A DNA stretch of 64,000 nt, taken from Isoetes taiwanensis. Taxonomy: Eukaryota > Streptophyta > Lycopodiopsida > Isoetales > Isoetaceae. The position numbers and the translations under genes are program-made. The DNA lies in contig JAJEKV010000135.1 of the NCBI GenBank assembly GCA_021234155.1, positions 1,135,562 to 1,199,561 on the forward strand. Reading direction: 5' to 3'. Below the pieces are notes generated by a model, which did no database searches, was not told where the DNA came from, and saw only the letters and a list, made by a program, of their open reading frames with translations. Shown here one piece after another: positions 46,398-57,257 of this stretch. Numbering within the stretch: the first letter of the stretch is position 1; each line of letters opens with the position of its first letter.

Positions 46398-48326
46398 AAA
46401 GAGAGAGATTTATAAACCTGAGTGATCGCATCAACGCTTCAACTAGGCCATGCACAATGCTTAGAAATAAATGTTGCTCGTACAAGAATGTTATTCCGAG
46501 TGAAATTGCTATGCCTAAGCAACAACATTTCTCCAATATCATGTTAACTAAGAGCAATGAGATGATGGGTTTCACCATCTCGACATCTAGGTGTCAACAA
46601 ATGTTAGTCCCATTGAAATGCTCAATAAGCTCAAGAAGTAAATATGTCTCTTAACCAAACTTAAAAACAAAAGTGCAATGGCAGTTCTGGGAACACTGTG
46701 CTTTGGTCAGAGTTGAACAAGAGCAATTTTAATACCTTCCTAATTTGGTGCATTTTGTTCTGCAAAACAATAAAACTTCGAGACGAACAAGTACCTGGTA
46801 ACATATGTTCAACAATGTCCTTATAAAAGTACTACCAATAATAGTATATGCAAATTTATCCTTTCAAAACTAGCAAAATATGCTTTCCCTTAAGCTGGAA
46901 TCGCTCATTTAACATAATTTTCAAAGCTTCTTAACAAAGTACAGTCTGTGTAGTAATGAGTGCAATAGTGAGTGCAATACGAACCCAGATATGGCGCAAA
47001 TAACTCTAAAATACATGTAAGAGTCAATCTTCTTCAATCAAATGATTCTAAGTGCATTATAATATAGAATAGAGAAGTGAGGCTTCTATATAAACTATTT
47101 TAAGCTACTTCTGCCCAGATCAAGTGTCCTTCATACCCTTGTTAATGGATGCTTTATGTTCAGAATATAGCCTTTTAGATAAATGGATTCCTATGAAAAG
47201 TAAGCAGCGTATAGAGAACACATGTGTCAGGACAATCTCTACATGTGTGAAGACAAGGAAAATAAAGGAGAGGAGGAGCAAGTGTTTAGGATAAAAAAGA
47301 GTTGAATAGAGGACATATAAAAGTATCAAAGATCATAGGTACATGGTAACAACAAAGCTAGCACAATGGCTATTTATTATCAATCCAATTGCACCACAAT
47401 ATGCAGGCCACCTCAGGAGATGACTATTTGGACAACCGAGGTCCAATGCCCTTCATTACTCTTGTTTGTAATTGGATGCCCAATGCTCGGGATCTAACAT
47501 TCTAGATAGTGGATTTCCATAGAAAGCTGAGCAGCCTGCCAAAAAAATATGGATACATGCAGCCATGTGCAGTCGTGTGCAGGAAGAAAAATTATTTGTT
47601 GACTTAGACTAAATCAAGCCTTGCATCTGGCAAAATCCACTGGCAAAATCCACCAACGCTAACAATCCTCAACAACAGCAGGTTAGGCAAAATCAACACT
47701 TGAACTGTGTAGAAAGTTATAACTGAAATGTCTTCGAGCTCAACTCCGCTCTTGGTTGTGGCTGGCTACAATTGCAGATCCAATGATTACCATGGATAGT
47801 AAAAAATTATGTGGATTTAAAGAGAATGCCTTCACAATCCACCTTCTAAATGAACATAAAGGAAGCTATGATTTTCCATGTACACAGGGTTGTGCTTCAA
47901 TGTCTCTCTTCTTCAAAGCCATTTCCATGTCCAATATCCTTTATTGCTCTTGGATGCCATATGCCCAGCATATAACCATCTAGATAATGGGTTTCCATGA
48001 AAAGCTAAGCAGCCTGCTCTCAAAACCTTGCAACTTTATCAACCACCAAGCTAGCATAGTCATGATAAGTCGAAGAAGCAAACTAGACATGACAATCTTG
48101 TCTGAAAATGCAAGATCGATAGGGATGCAAGAAGAAAAACTTAGAAGTCAAAACCAACAATAGAATCTACAGAATAAATGAATAAATAAATAAATGAAAA
48201 TTGAGTAACGGGAAAAGGAGACAGCAGACCAAACTTGTATGTTTCCTCCATCTAAAACTGGACAAACTTTATTGAACTTGAACCATATCTTTACACTCTC
48301 CCAAAAGCCTACAATTTAGAGTGCGA
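46398..48326. repeat. Region of degenerate short repeats, no gene
   Basis: The motif TGTCCTTCATTGCTCTTG with a following TTGGATGCC, then about 40-60 bp later GGRTTTCCATGAAAAGCTAAG and CAGCCTGC, recurs near 47122, 47445 and 47928, spaced about 320-480 bp. Related pieces continue into the duplication at 48.3-51.3 kb (48660, 48786, 49210, 50258, 50695). No coding family is recognised. Confidence 0.55.
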
Positions 48327-49798
48327 AAACATCTAAACTGCAGTTAGTAGGATACTGCTTGTTTATGTAAACATGGGACTCCAAACAGAGGAATATAGAA
48401 CATTTCCTAGATTGTGCATTTCAATAGTTAGCTGAGAATGCAGACAAATTATTATTAAAAAGGAATAAACAGAATAGTAGAAAGAGCCTTCGTAGTTCGT
48501 ACTCCAAGTCCGTTGCCTCAAAAAGCACATTGAAGTAAAAGATTTAAATGCATACAAAGCCAAAACTTATAATGAATCTATAAGTGAGATTGGAATGAGA
48601 TGCTAGTCTAGTGCAAAGAACCAAGAACAACAACGAAAACAGAATTTGTAAGTAGATGTTCATCGCAAAATAATGGCCGTCTTTGCTCTTTGAAGATAAT
48701 AATTCCTAAATAAAATGAAAGAGATCCAAACCTTCAGTACCAACACTTCAAAGAAACAGTGATTTGCAAATGCTATCCCAAGTCTAATGTCCTTCATTGC
48801 TCTTGTATTTAGGTGCCTGCAAAGAAAGCTTTCATAGCACAGGTGTGAGTTGGCAGGAAACATGATACAAAGAAAGGTCCAACAGGGAAGTGGAATTCGA
48901 TCTGCAAATCAACCATGACAGTCCTGCACCGATGATGCTGATATCGTAAGAGGAGTCTTCACAAGTTTTCCAATCACAAAATACAACTATCAGCCAAGCC
49001 CGACAGCATGCTCTGAGTCATCTCCAAACTTGAGGAGTGAAATGCACATCGTCAATCTCTACACTAAGCTTCCTAGATTCCTTTCATGAGCCAGAAAGCA
49101 AAGAGACGAAATATGAGCTTTGTGAAATGTGAAGCCTGTAATCTGAGATATCACAAAGATGATTCTAAATGTAGATATCAATCACATTGAAGTAAAATCT
49201 GTGGAGATGATCATCCCAAAGAATGCCCGTCATTGCTCTTTGTAGAAAAAGTGACCTCAGTTACGAGCAGACCATAGTCCTCGTGCCCCTCGCTCTTTTC
49301 TCGCTTCCATTTTCCTACAAACACAAGAAACTTCAAAGATCATTCCCGCAAGTGCATAAACTGAACATTTCCCTTTCAGTTTCTCGCATCAAACCCCCTC
49401 AGATCCAAAGACTGGATCACCACATTTTCACCATATTTAGACACGCCCGATCCCGACGATGAGTTCAACCTTAGAAAACCAGGGCTGTGCGTTGTATGCA
49501 ACCGTTTGACGCCATCCGGGAACATCATCACAAAGCCAGCCATCTTTTCCATGGTTGCAACCTCTTCCGGAGTAAGCTTGGCGGCGAATCCGTGAAAAAC
49601 CCTACCATATAGACATGGATCAATCCCCTCTCTTCGTAATGCTGCTGTGACATGACCACCGGACCTCTGCTTGGAAGAAGAAGAAGAAGGGTCGAGCTGC
49701 GCCATAGCCACGCCTGCGAAGGAATGGGGCAGGATGACCGAGAGTTTACAAAAAAGAACCGGTTGGGAGAGGCCACCAAAGATATGCCTAGAGCTAAA
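48327..49798. repeat. Tandem duplication unit 1 (about 1.47 kb)
   Basis: The sequence beginning AACATCTAAACTGCAGTTAG is repeated with an offset of about 1472 bp at 49799. The two units are nearly identical over most of their length and differ by single-base substitutions and indels. Each ends in a subtilase propeptide fragment. Confidence 0.92.
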
Positions 49799-49804
49799 AA
49801 ACAT
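49376..49804 (-). pseudogene. Subtilase propeptide (I9) fragment 2
   Basis: A 142-codon minus reading includes LSVILPHSFAGVAMAQLDPS (possible signal/leader), HVTAALRREGIDPCLYGRVF, HGFAAKLTPEEVATMEKM, FVMMFPDGVKRLHTTHSPGF and VSKYGENVVIQSLD. It covers the whole I9 propeptide and stops just as the S8 catalytic domain would start. In subtilases this part folds the enzyme and blocks its active site. It is the best-preserved of the three copies, the only one open across leader and propeptide. No protease domain is found to its left, so it is a truncated relic or, less likely, a free-standing propeptide inhibitor. Confidence 0.78.
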
Positions 49805-51270
49805 CTAAACTGCAGTTAGTAGGATACTGCTTGTTTATGTAAACATGGGACTCCAAACAGAGGAATATAGAACATTTCCTAGATTGTGCATTTCAATAGT
49901 TAGCTGAGAATGCAGACAAATTATTATTAAAAAGGAATAAACAGAATAGTAGAAAGAGCCTTCGTGAGAATTGTGACTCCAAGTCCATTGCCTCTCAAAA
50001 AGCACATTGAAGTAAAAGATTTAAATGCATACAAAGCCAAAACTTATAATGAATCTATAAGTGAGATTGGAATGAGATGCTAGTCTAGTGCAAAGAACCA
50101 AGAACAACAACGAAAACAGAATTTGTAGTAGATGTTCATCGCAAAATAATGGCCGTCTTTGCTCTTTGAAGATAATAATTCCTAAATAAAATGAAAGAGA
50201 TCCAAACCTTCATTACCAACACTTCAAAGAAACAAGTTGATTTGCAAATGCTATCCCAAGTCTAATGTCCTTCATTGTTTTGTATTTAGGTGCCCGCAAA
50301 GAAAGCTTTCATAGCAATGTGTGAGTTGGGTGAAACATGATACAAAGAAAGGTCCAACAGGAAGTGGAATTCGACCGCAAATCAACCATGACAGTCCCCA
50401 AGACCGATGATGCTGATATCGTGAAGAGGAGTCTTCACAAGTTTTCCAATCACGAAATACAACTATCAGCCAAGCCCGACAGCATGCTCTGAGTCATCTC
50501 CAAACTTGAGGAGTGAAATGCACATCGTCAATCTCTACACTAAGCTTCCTAGATTCCTTTCATGAGTTTTAGAAAGCAAAGAGACTAAATATGAGCTTTG
50601 TGAAATGTGAAGCCTCAGAATCCGAGATATCACAAAGATGATTCTAAATGCGATATCAATCACATTGAAGTAAAAATGTGGAGATGATCATCCCAAAGAA
50701 TGCCCGCCATTGCTCTTTGTAGAAAAAGTGACCTCGCCACGAAAGCGCACTCATAGTCCTCGTGGCCCCCGCGCTTTTCTCGCTTCCATTTTCCTACAAA
50801 CACAAGAAACTTCAAAGATCATTCCGCGTGCATTAAACCTAACATTTCCTTTCGCCTCTCGGATCAAACCCCAGATCCAAAAGACCGATCACCACATTTT
50901 CACCATATTTAGACATTGTGCCAGATCCCGGGACGATGAGTTCAACCTTAGAAAACCGTGGTCGTGCGCTGTATGCAAACCGCTTGACGCCATCCGGGAA
51001 CATCATCACAAAGCCACCATCTTTTCCATGGTTGCAACCTCTTCCGGAGTAAGCTTGGCAGCGAATCCGTGAAAAACACTACCATATAGACATGGATCAA
51101 TCCCCTCTCTTCGTAATGCTGCTGTGACATGACCACCGGACCTCTGCTTGGAAGAAGAAGAAGAAGGGTCGAGCTGCGCCATAGCCACGCCTGCGAAGGA
51201 ATGGGGCAGGATGACCGAGAGTTTACAGCAGCGCAAATGGTTTGAGGAAGCCACCAAGATATGCTAGGCA
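49799..51270. repeat. Tandem duplication unit 2 (about 1.47 kb)
   Basis: Second unit of the 48327 duplication. Unit 1 breaks off inside GATATGCCTAG, whereas unit 2 continues through GATATGCTAGGCATATGC into the full hairpin element copy 4. Confidence 0.92.
50940..51257 (-). pseudogene. Subtilase propeptide (I9) fragment 3
   Basis: The minus reading LSVILPHSFAGVAMAQLDPS, HVTAALRREGIDPCLYGSVF and HGFAAKLTPEEVATMEKM is near-identical to fragment 2, then shifts at MVAL (deletion of one codon region around GGCTTTG). The remainder continues in another frame (DDVPGW). Duplicate of fragment 2 and more damaged. Confidence 0.82.
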
Positions 51271-51345
51271 TATGCTGGCATATACCTGGATATGCCCACA
51301 TACCCACATAAACGAGGGTTTGCCCCCCTAGGGGCAACCCAAAAA
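51262..51345. repeat. Hairpin repeat element HP, copy 4
   Basis: GCTAGGCATATGCTGGCATA, TACCTGGATATGCCCACATA and CCCACATAAACGA precede GGGTTTGCCCC ... GGGGCAACCC (51316-51340) and AAAAAG. The GC hairpin is identical to copies 1 and 3. Confidence 0.88.
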
Positions 51346-52261
51346 GATTATGTAATTAATATAACGGCTTTAACATGTATCAAAATTACGATATTGCCCA
51401 TGGTTCAAATAGATATCCGGCACAAGAACAAGAATAAACTTACAAACATATTACTAATTTTTCGTACACACCAACCTAATTACCAAAATACCCCTACACA
51501 TTAAACTTAATTACTAAATGCCCTTGCATATCAATCTTGATCAATTTGCACCACACTTAACTAGCAAATTACTCTTACATACCAATCTTAATCAATCTAC
51601 ATGAAACTGAAATATCGAAATGCCTTTACATATCAATCTTGATCAATATACACTGGACTTGGAAAATTCATACCTTTCCGTGAACCAGCATAGCGGCACT
51701 ATCAGTGTTTCTTATGTCCCTCACGCGGAGCCGCTCCCTTGAACATGAAGCTATAACACATTGCCTCTCATTTTCTCACATTTGACCTTTCTAAAAGAAT
51801 TTTGACAGAAATTAGGGGAATGTGAGAAAGTCTAAAGGAATTTAGTGCAACCTAAGGAAGTCTAGATGGAATTTAGAGAGTCTTCGAGATTCAAATTTGA
51901 TAAAACAACACTTAGAATCTGCTATATTGTTGTCTTAATTATCTTCAATAGTAGGTCTCTTATACCTTTTTTCTTAAAAGAGAAATCCTTCCTGCTATAG
52001 ATTTCTTGTATTATTAAGTTCAGTATTTCTTATATAAATATTGTACAACAATAAAAATACAATGTTAATAGCATGCATGACATCTAGGACCTTAATCTGC
52101 CATGCCCAAAGTCACTGGTTCAATGTCTCGTTGTGAAATTAGCCATGATCATTGCAAAGTTAGTGGGGGAAAGACACACTTCAGCCATGTACAATGGGAC
52201 AGGTCTCACTTGGGTGTGTACCCCAAAAGTTTTGGCTCGTCATTAAAATATTGAGCTATCT
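51346..52261. other. No gene recognised
   Basis: AT-rich. Degenerate repeats of TACAT.CCAATCTTAATCAAT.TACA occur around 51470-51660. No coding feature. Confidence 0.5.
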
Positions 52262-52805
52262 ATCTATGCTATCAGATATAAAGATATATAAAGTTGAGGA
52301 GAAAACTGGTTATTATGCCTAAGAAAGTGCTAGATATACTAAACCAACACGAAGTTTGTACTTCATTGCATAACATGTACAATATGACTAAACGTGTACT
52401 TAACCAATGCTATCTATCTATGTTATCAGATATAAAGATATATAAAGTTGAGGAGAAAACTGGTTATTATGCCTAAGAAGGTGCCAGATTGTACTTCATT
52501 GCATAACATATACAATATGACTAAACGTGTACTTAACCAATGCAAAATTTATACAGCATTCTAAACACATGCCCCAAAGACGTTTTGACTGGTGGATGTT
52601 AAATTATTGTATTTATTATCTATGTTTATTTAATTTAAAGATATATAAAGTTTAGGAGAAAACTGGTTATCAGCCTAAGAAAGTGCCATGTGTAGTTAAA
52701 CCAACACAAAGTTTGTACTGCATTGCATAAGCTCTACAATAAGACTAATCGTGTACTTAACCAATGCAAAATTTCTACAACATTCTAACCACATATCCCA
52801 AAGAC
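52262..52805. repeat. Three-copy tandem repeat, units about 150-195 bp
   Basis: The units start at about 52262, 52409 and 52610 and share ATATAAAGATATATAAAGTT, GAGGAGAAAACTGGTTAT, GCCTAAGAAAGTGCC and CGTGTACTTAACCAATGC. The first two are almost identical where they overlap; the third is older. A 60-codon reading (52294-52476) spans two units and is not a gene. Confidence 0.85.
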
Positions 52806-52877
52806 GACAAACATGTGTAACAATAATCCATTGAATAACATGTATAGGAAGGTGATGCGTATTAAACCAGCATAATT

Positions 52878-53119
52878 ATGGGTGTTCGGTCTAGCGATAA
52901 CACACTACTTCTAGCAACTACAAGTCTCGAGTTCAAGACCACCCAGAATTGCACTATGAACTGTTGGGCATCAAATCCTATAGATGCAATGTAAAGTGGT
53001 TGGGGGCAGGGCCCAACCGAGCAATGTAGTGTGGTGTGTGGTACATGTCCGTGTGGTGTATGGTATATGTCCAGTTGGATGCTGCCTAGTGGCGTGACGT
53101 TATCTATTTATCTATCCAA
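52878..53119 (+). mobile_element. SINE-1, tRNA-derived, full-length-like copy
   Basis: The head carries RNA polymerase III promoter elements: an A-box-like GGTCTAGCGATAACA (52888-52902) and B box GAGTTCAAGACC (52929-52940), about 40 bp apart as in tRNA genes. The body contains GTGGTTGGGGGCAGGGCCCA and AGCAATGTAGTGTGGTGTGT, with a partial duplication of the GTGTGGT..ACATGTCC segment. The 3' end is GCCTAGTGGCGTGACGTT with a TATC-rich tail (53101-53118). The minus-strand copy at 21.7 kb matches from the middle to the tail. Confidence 0.75.
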
Positions 53120-54299
53120 AGACATATTCGAAAGACGAATTAAAGGACTTATATAATTTATTACAAGAAATTTATCTCGTGGGCCTGAACATTTCTCTTT
53201 CCCGACTCCCCTGTATTTTAAATTTGCACTAAATAGCCTTGCATTATGGTGCCAAGGTTAGTATCCTTCTGATCTATCTTGACTTTGGAGTGATATACAT
53301 GTCTAGAGTGGAGGAAACATTGAATCGTGTCTATTGATGATGGAAACAGAACTACCATGTCACTGGACCCACTTTCATCATAACATGTTTTTGAAATGGA
53401 ACTTAAAAGGATTTCACGTTTAAGTAAGTTTTAATAATGTTTAAGAAAGCTGTGTAAAGGTCTTTAATATATTTGTTAATGTGATGTGCCATGTGTCGTC
53501 AAATTGTCGTTTCGTAACAAATTAAGAAAATCTAAGGGATGAACTATTTAGGGTCTGCGAATCCGACAAATCCAACTCGGGTTGTGAACGAGGATACGAA
53601 AGCATATTGTGGCTAAAGTAGCTGCCTTGTAGGCTCCCATCTTTCCATGTGAATCTTGTTAGACGATGTCTACATACACATGGTCGTACGTTGATACTTT
53701 TTGTTTTCTACATGATTATTTTGCTGATAAAGTTAAAAATTTACCATCAAATTTTCACCAATGGTGACATGTTAGCCTATGTGGCTTTGATTACATGTAT
53801 AAAGGGCTAATCTCAAAAATTTAAACAAAATGCCAATCCCAATCCCAACCCGATTAATTGTTTGAATTGTGTGTGTTAGGGGCCCTATATAATACATATT
53901 GTGTGATTCTCGTCACCAACTCACTTAGTGATTCTAAAGTTTGTGTGATCGAGACATGCCCAAAGTGAAGCATACTTGGCCGTCTATACTGTGGATGACC
54001 TTGTCATGATTTAAAAGTGGCATGGCGCTGGTACAAATTTTAACGTTTTGCTTAAATGGTCATGCAAATATGGCTTGAGTAAAAATCGGGATGCCTATAT
54101 TGTAAGGCGCTATTATCGGAAGCCTTAAACGACCTATAAGGTTTTTTAAGGCACAATGATATGGTGGCTTGTCATTCATCAGCAGCTAAAGATACAATGT
54201 GTGGAAAACTAGGGGAGAGAGAGAGGGATAGCCCACCATAGGAACAATATCGGACTACCCCCTAAAAGCAAAATGTGCCAAGGCAAAATAAAGGGTAAT
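53120..54299. other. No gene recognised
   Basis: The first about 40 bp (AAAGACATATTCGAAAGACG onward) match 58885-58930. A TATATAATA box-like motif is at about 53887. No coding feature. Confidence 0.45.
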
Positions 54300-55170
54300 G
54301 GCGACAACTCTCATCCGGGATAAAAACCTCGCCTTTCGGTTTTTCGAGGAAAACCCTAATGAGAAATGGTCGCCAACAACCTTGAATGTGTTGCCCGGAG
54401 AATCCGGAGAGAAACGAGTTGATGGCTTAACGAAAATAGAGCACCTAACCTCAAAGAAACGGGCGTAAAGCGACTCAATGTGTCCATGGAGAACCTAAGG
54501 AGAGGGATGATGGCAAAATGAAATAGAACAGACCCCGCCAGACGGCTTAAAAACGGGCGGAATCCTCGCAAGCAATACCAACAAACCCCAAAAAAGAACT
54601 CCCATAAATGGTCGAGAGAAAACAAATAGCACAAGCTGCACCAAGAAAAGTCCAAAATGAAAAACAGAGGGAAAAAGAACATAACGAAAAGATAGCATCA
54701 CCCAAATGGGTGGAGAACCATTATGTAAAATATGCATCACCCTCAAGGTGGAAATAACCCAGATAAAGCATCACCCAAATGGTGGAGAACCATTATGTAA
54801 AAATATGCATCACTCGAGGTGGAAATAAAACAAAGATCACCGCAAGTAGAGAACAACACAAGAGGGAGGGCGATGGAACAAAACATAAGAATAGCAACAC
54901 CACACGGTGGAGAACAACAAAGAGATATGAACAACAAAAATACAAATGAAAAAAGACTCATGCGCCACCGCTGCCAGGGCGGGAAGGAGGGAAGCCACGA
55001 GAGGAGAAGAAGAGTCGGCTGCGGAGAAGACGCCGATAACCGAGCCAAACAGTAAAAGGCCTAATATAGGCTCGCCCCTTCCGAATGGCGATCCGATGGC
55101 TCGGATCGATGGGATTATATGGTTCATACAGCAACATAAGTTTCCCTCTCAATCAGCTCACTCAGGAAAA
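54300..55170. repeat. Possible LTR or element leader, with tandem pairs
   Basis: AAAAACCTCG ... TTTTTCGAGGAAAACC (54322-54354) is an inverted motif of the kind often seen in plant LTR-retrotransposon ends. Further right, a pair of about 74-bp repeats (GCATCACCCAAATGG.TGGAG, AACCATTATGTAAAATATGC) lies at 54693-54765 and 54767-54840, followed by shorter GGTGGAGAACAACA units. No coding domain was recognised, so the assignment is tentative. Confidence 0.4.
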
Positions 55171-55282
55171 TGATCCGTGAGCATGTGCAACAATCATGGC
55201 TAAATCTGATTTTTGAACCGGACACTCTATTTCTCAGGAACCAATAATAGGGCTCTCTTTTTTCTCATCTTTGTCTCAAACT

Positions 55283-56275
55283 CTTCTATTTTGCTACATA
55301 TTCTAAACGAGGTGACCCTGGACTACCACAGTCGTCGGATTCGTCGATCCTACGACCCAGGTTGTATGTTGGGGTGCACCCTGGACTACCACAGTTGTCG
55401 GATTCGTCGATCCTACGACCTAGATCGTATGTTGGGGCCTCCGGGCACCTCTCGTTTCACTTATAGTCATTTATGATTGGAGGCGCCTATGATTTTCAAA
55501 TATGATATACGATTTCACTTAAGGTTTTGAGGGAATATCGAACCTCTATGCGGAGATTTTAGAATATGAAATACGGGGGATCGAACCTCTACCAAAAGAA
55601 CTCAATGTCCTAATAACACTACTTTAACCAATGTACCCAGTAAGCTAATGTGATTATTTTTTATGTTTTTTTTTTTATAACAATCCATTTAATTGTTTTT
55701 GAATCTATGTTTTTTTATAACAACCCATTCAATTGTTTTAGGGATATATGGTTTATGGTTTCAGGAATTGTTATTTTTACATCTATATCAAATCCCCCTG
55801 GAACCCCCTGTTATTTTGCTACATATTCTAAACGAGGTGCACCCTGGACTACCACAGTCGTCGGATTCATCGATCCTACGACCCAGATCGTATGTTGGGT
55901 CCTCTGGACACCTCTCGTTTCGCTTATAGTCATTAATGATTGGAGGCGCCTATGATTTTGAAATATGAAATACGATTTCATTTAAGGTTTTGAGGGAATA
56001 TCGAACCTCTATACGGCTTTGCCTAAGATTTTAGAATATGAAATACGGGGGATCGAACCTCTACCAAAATAACTCAATGTCCTAATGACACTACTTTAAC
56101 CAATGTACCCAGTGAGCTAATGTGATTATTTTTTATCTTGAATCTATGTTTTTTTTATAACAACCCATTCAATTGTTTTAGGGATATATGATCTATGGTT
56201 TCAGGAATTGTTATTTTTACATCCATATCAAATCCCCTTGAAACCCCCTGTTATTTTGCTACATATTCCAGCCAA
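55283..56275 (-). mobile_element. SINE-2 head-to-tail array (two units and the start of a third)
   Basis: Units begin at TTTGCTACATATTC at about 55283, 55811 and 56256. Read on the minus strand, each complete unit starts with a near-perfect tRNA-like A box (TAGCTCACTGG at 56109-56119; TAGCTTACTGG at 55637-55647). A B box follows (AGGTTCGATCCCC at 56048-56060; same at 55576-55588), about 60 bp downstream. A body of about 300 bp runs to GCACCTCGTTTAGAATATGT. The left unit has an extra internal duplication of about 65 bp (ACCCTGGACTACCACAG.CGT, 55315-55440). The spacers (TTTTTATAACAACCCATTCA) are repeated too, so the array arose by tandem duplication. Confidence 0.72.
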
Positions 56276-56949
56276 AACCTTTTCCAGAGATCTGCCACAT
56301 GATTCTGCATATTGAGTAGGGCTGGAACTGAGCCATGGAATAATTTAACGGCTAAGGTTAGCCAAATTGCTAAATTTTGGTATTTTTTGCCCCAAAAATG
56401 GCTAAACTAAATGAGAAAAATTGGAAAAAAATTAATAATTTTAGCTTTAATATTTCCCCCCACACACGCCGAACCTAGGGGCTGGACCGCCAAAAGGTCG
56501 CCTCCCTCGGACTAGCTCCACCAGGACTCTCGAATCGCTTAACCTAAAGAAGCAGAGGAGCTTGGAAACTGGGAATTAGCTCCGATGCATCCAAAGACAT
56601 CAAGTATTAACCTTGACAAATCGCCAAGTAGGCTTACGGTTCCGTTTTTTTTTTCTTAATCCTTTGCTTTTGCTATCCCAGTTCAATTTTCAAGCATCAA
56701 AGGATAATTCCGCCACAAAACTCCAACACCCCTTACAAATACATTTTTACTGATTTTTCGTTTCCAAAAGATCTTTCCTTCTTACTATATCAGTGCGTGC
56801 TACTTCAACTCGGCCTACAATGATTTCTAGCTTAACTTTCGAGTCCATTTCTTGCCTATTTATAAATTTTTAATCATGTCTGTCATTTTCTATCTTGAAT
56901 TTGATTCATTTATAGATTAGGTCTAAGAAAGCAAATTTGTGCATTGTTC
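56276..56949. other. No gene recognised
   Basis: Intergenic, with no domain or repeat partner seen. Confidence 0.5.
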
Positions 56950-57257
56950 AAGAGGGTATGTTCCAAAGAAAGTTATGTATGCAATGTCCCAAGAGCTCAT
57001 TGAAAATATCACATATCATAACGTAAAACCATTACAAGCAAGTTCCTTGTGCACTTACCTTGTGGGTCTTCGTCTCTAAAATTTTACAAAAGCTCTTTGC
57101 AGAGCAGCGTATGCTCACAACCCAAGTACATAGGCTCTACAAACAGAGTTGCCAACAAGTGACATTAAAGCTAAATTGTTGGAACAAGGTCTTGTGGAGG
57201 ATGTCTTCTCAAAAGACAAAATTTACTACAAAACCTAAGGTGTGTGGTGCATCATAG
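56950..57257 (+). pseudogene. Decayed reading of unknown family
   Basis: A plus frame gives VPKKVMYAMSQELIENITYH, NVKPLQASSLCTYLVGLRL, then a stop, AYAHNPST, another stop, and ALQTELPTSDIKAKLLEQGL with VEDVFSKDKIYYKT and a final stop. Composition is clearly protein-like in one frame with two in-frame stops (TAA near 57077, TAG near 57132). I do not recognise it. Confidence 0.35.

Noticed and set aside
55283-56275. CRISPR-like or other spaced-repeat array
   Set aside because: This is eukaryotic DNA; the units are about 450 bp with tRNA-like promoter boxes and contain no short repeat/spacer alternation.
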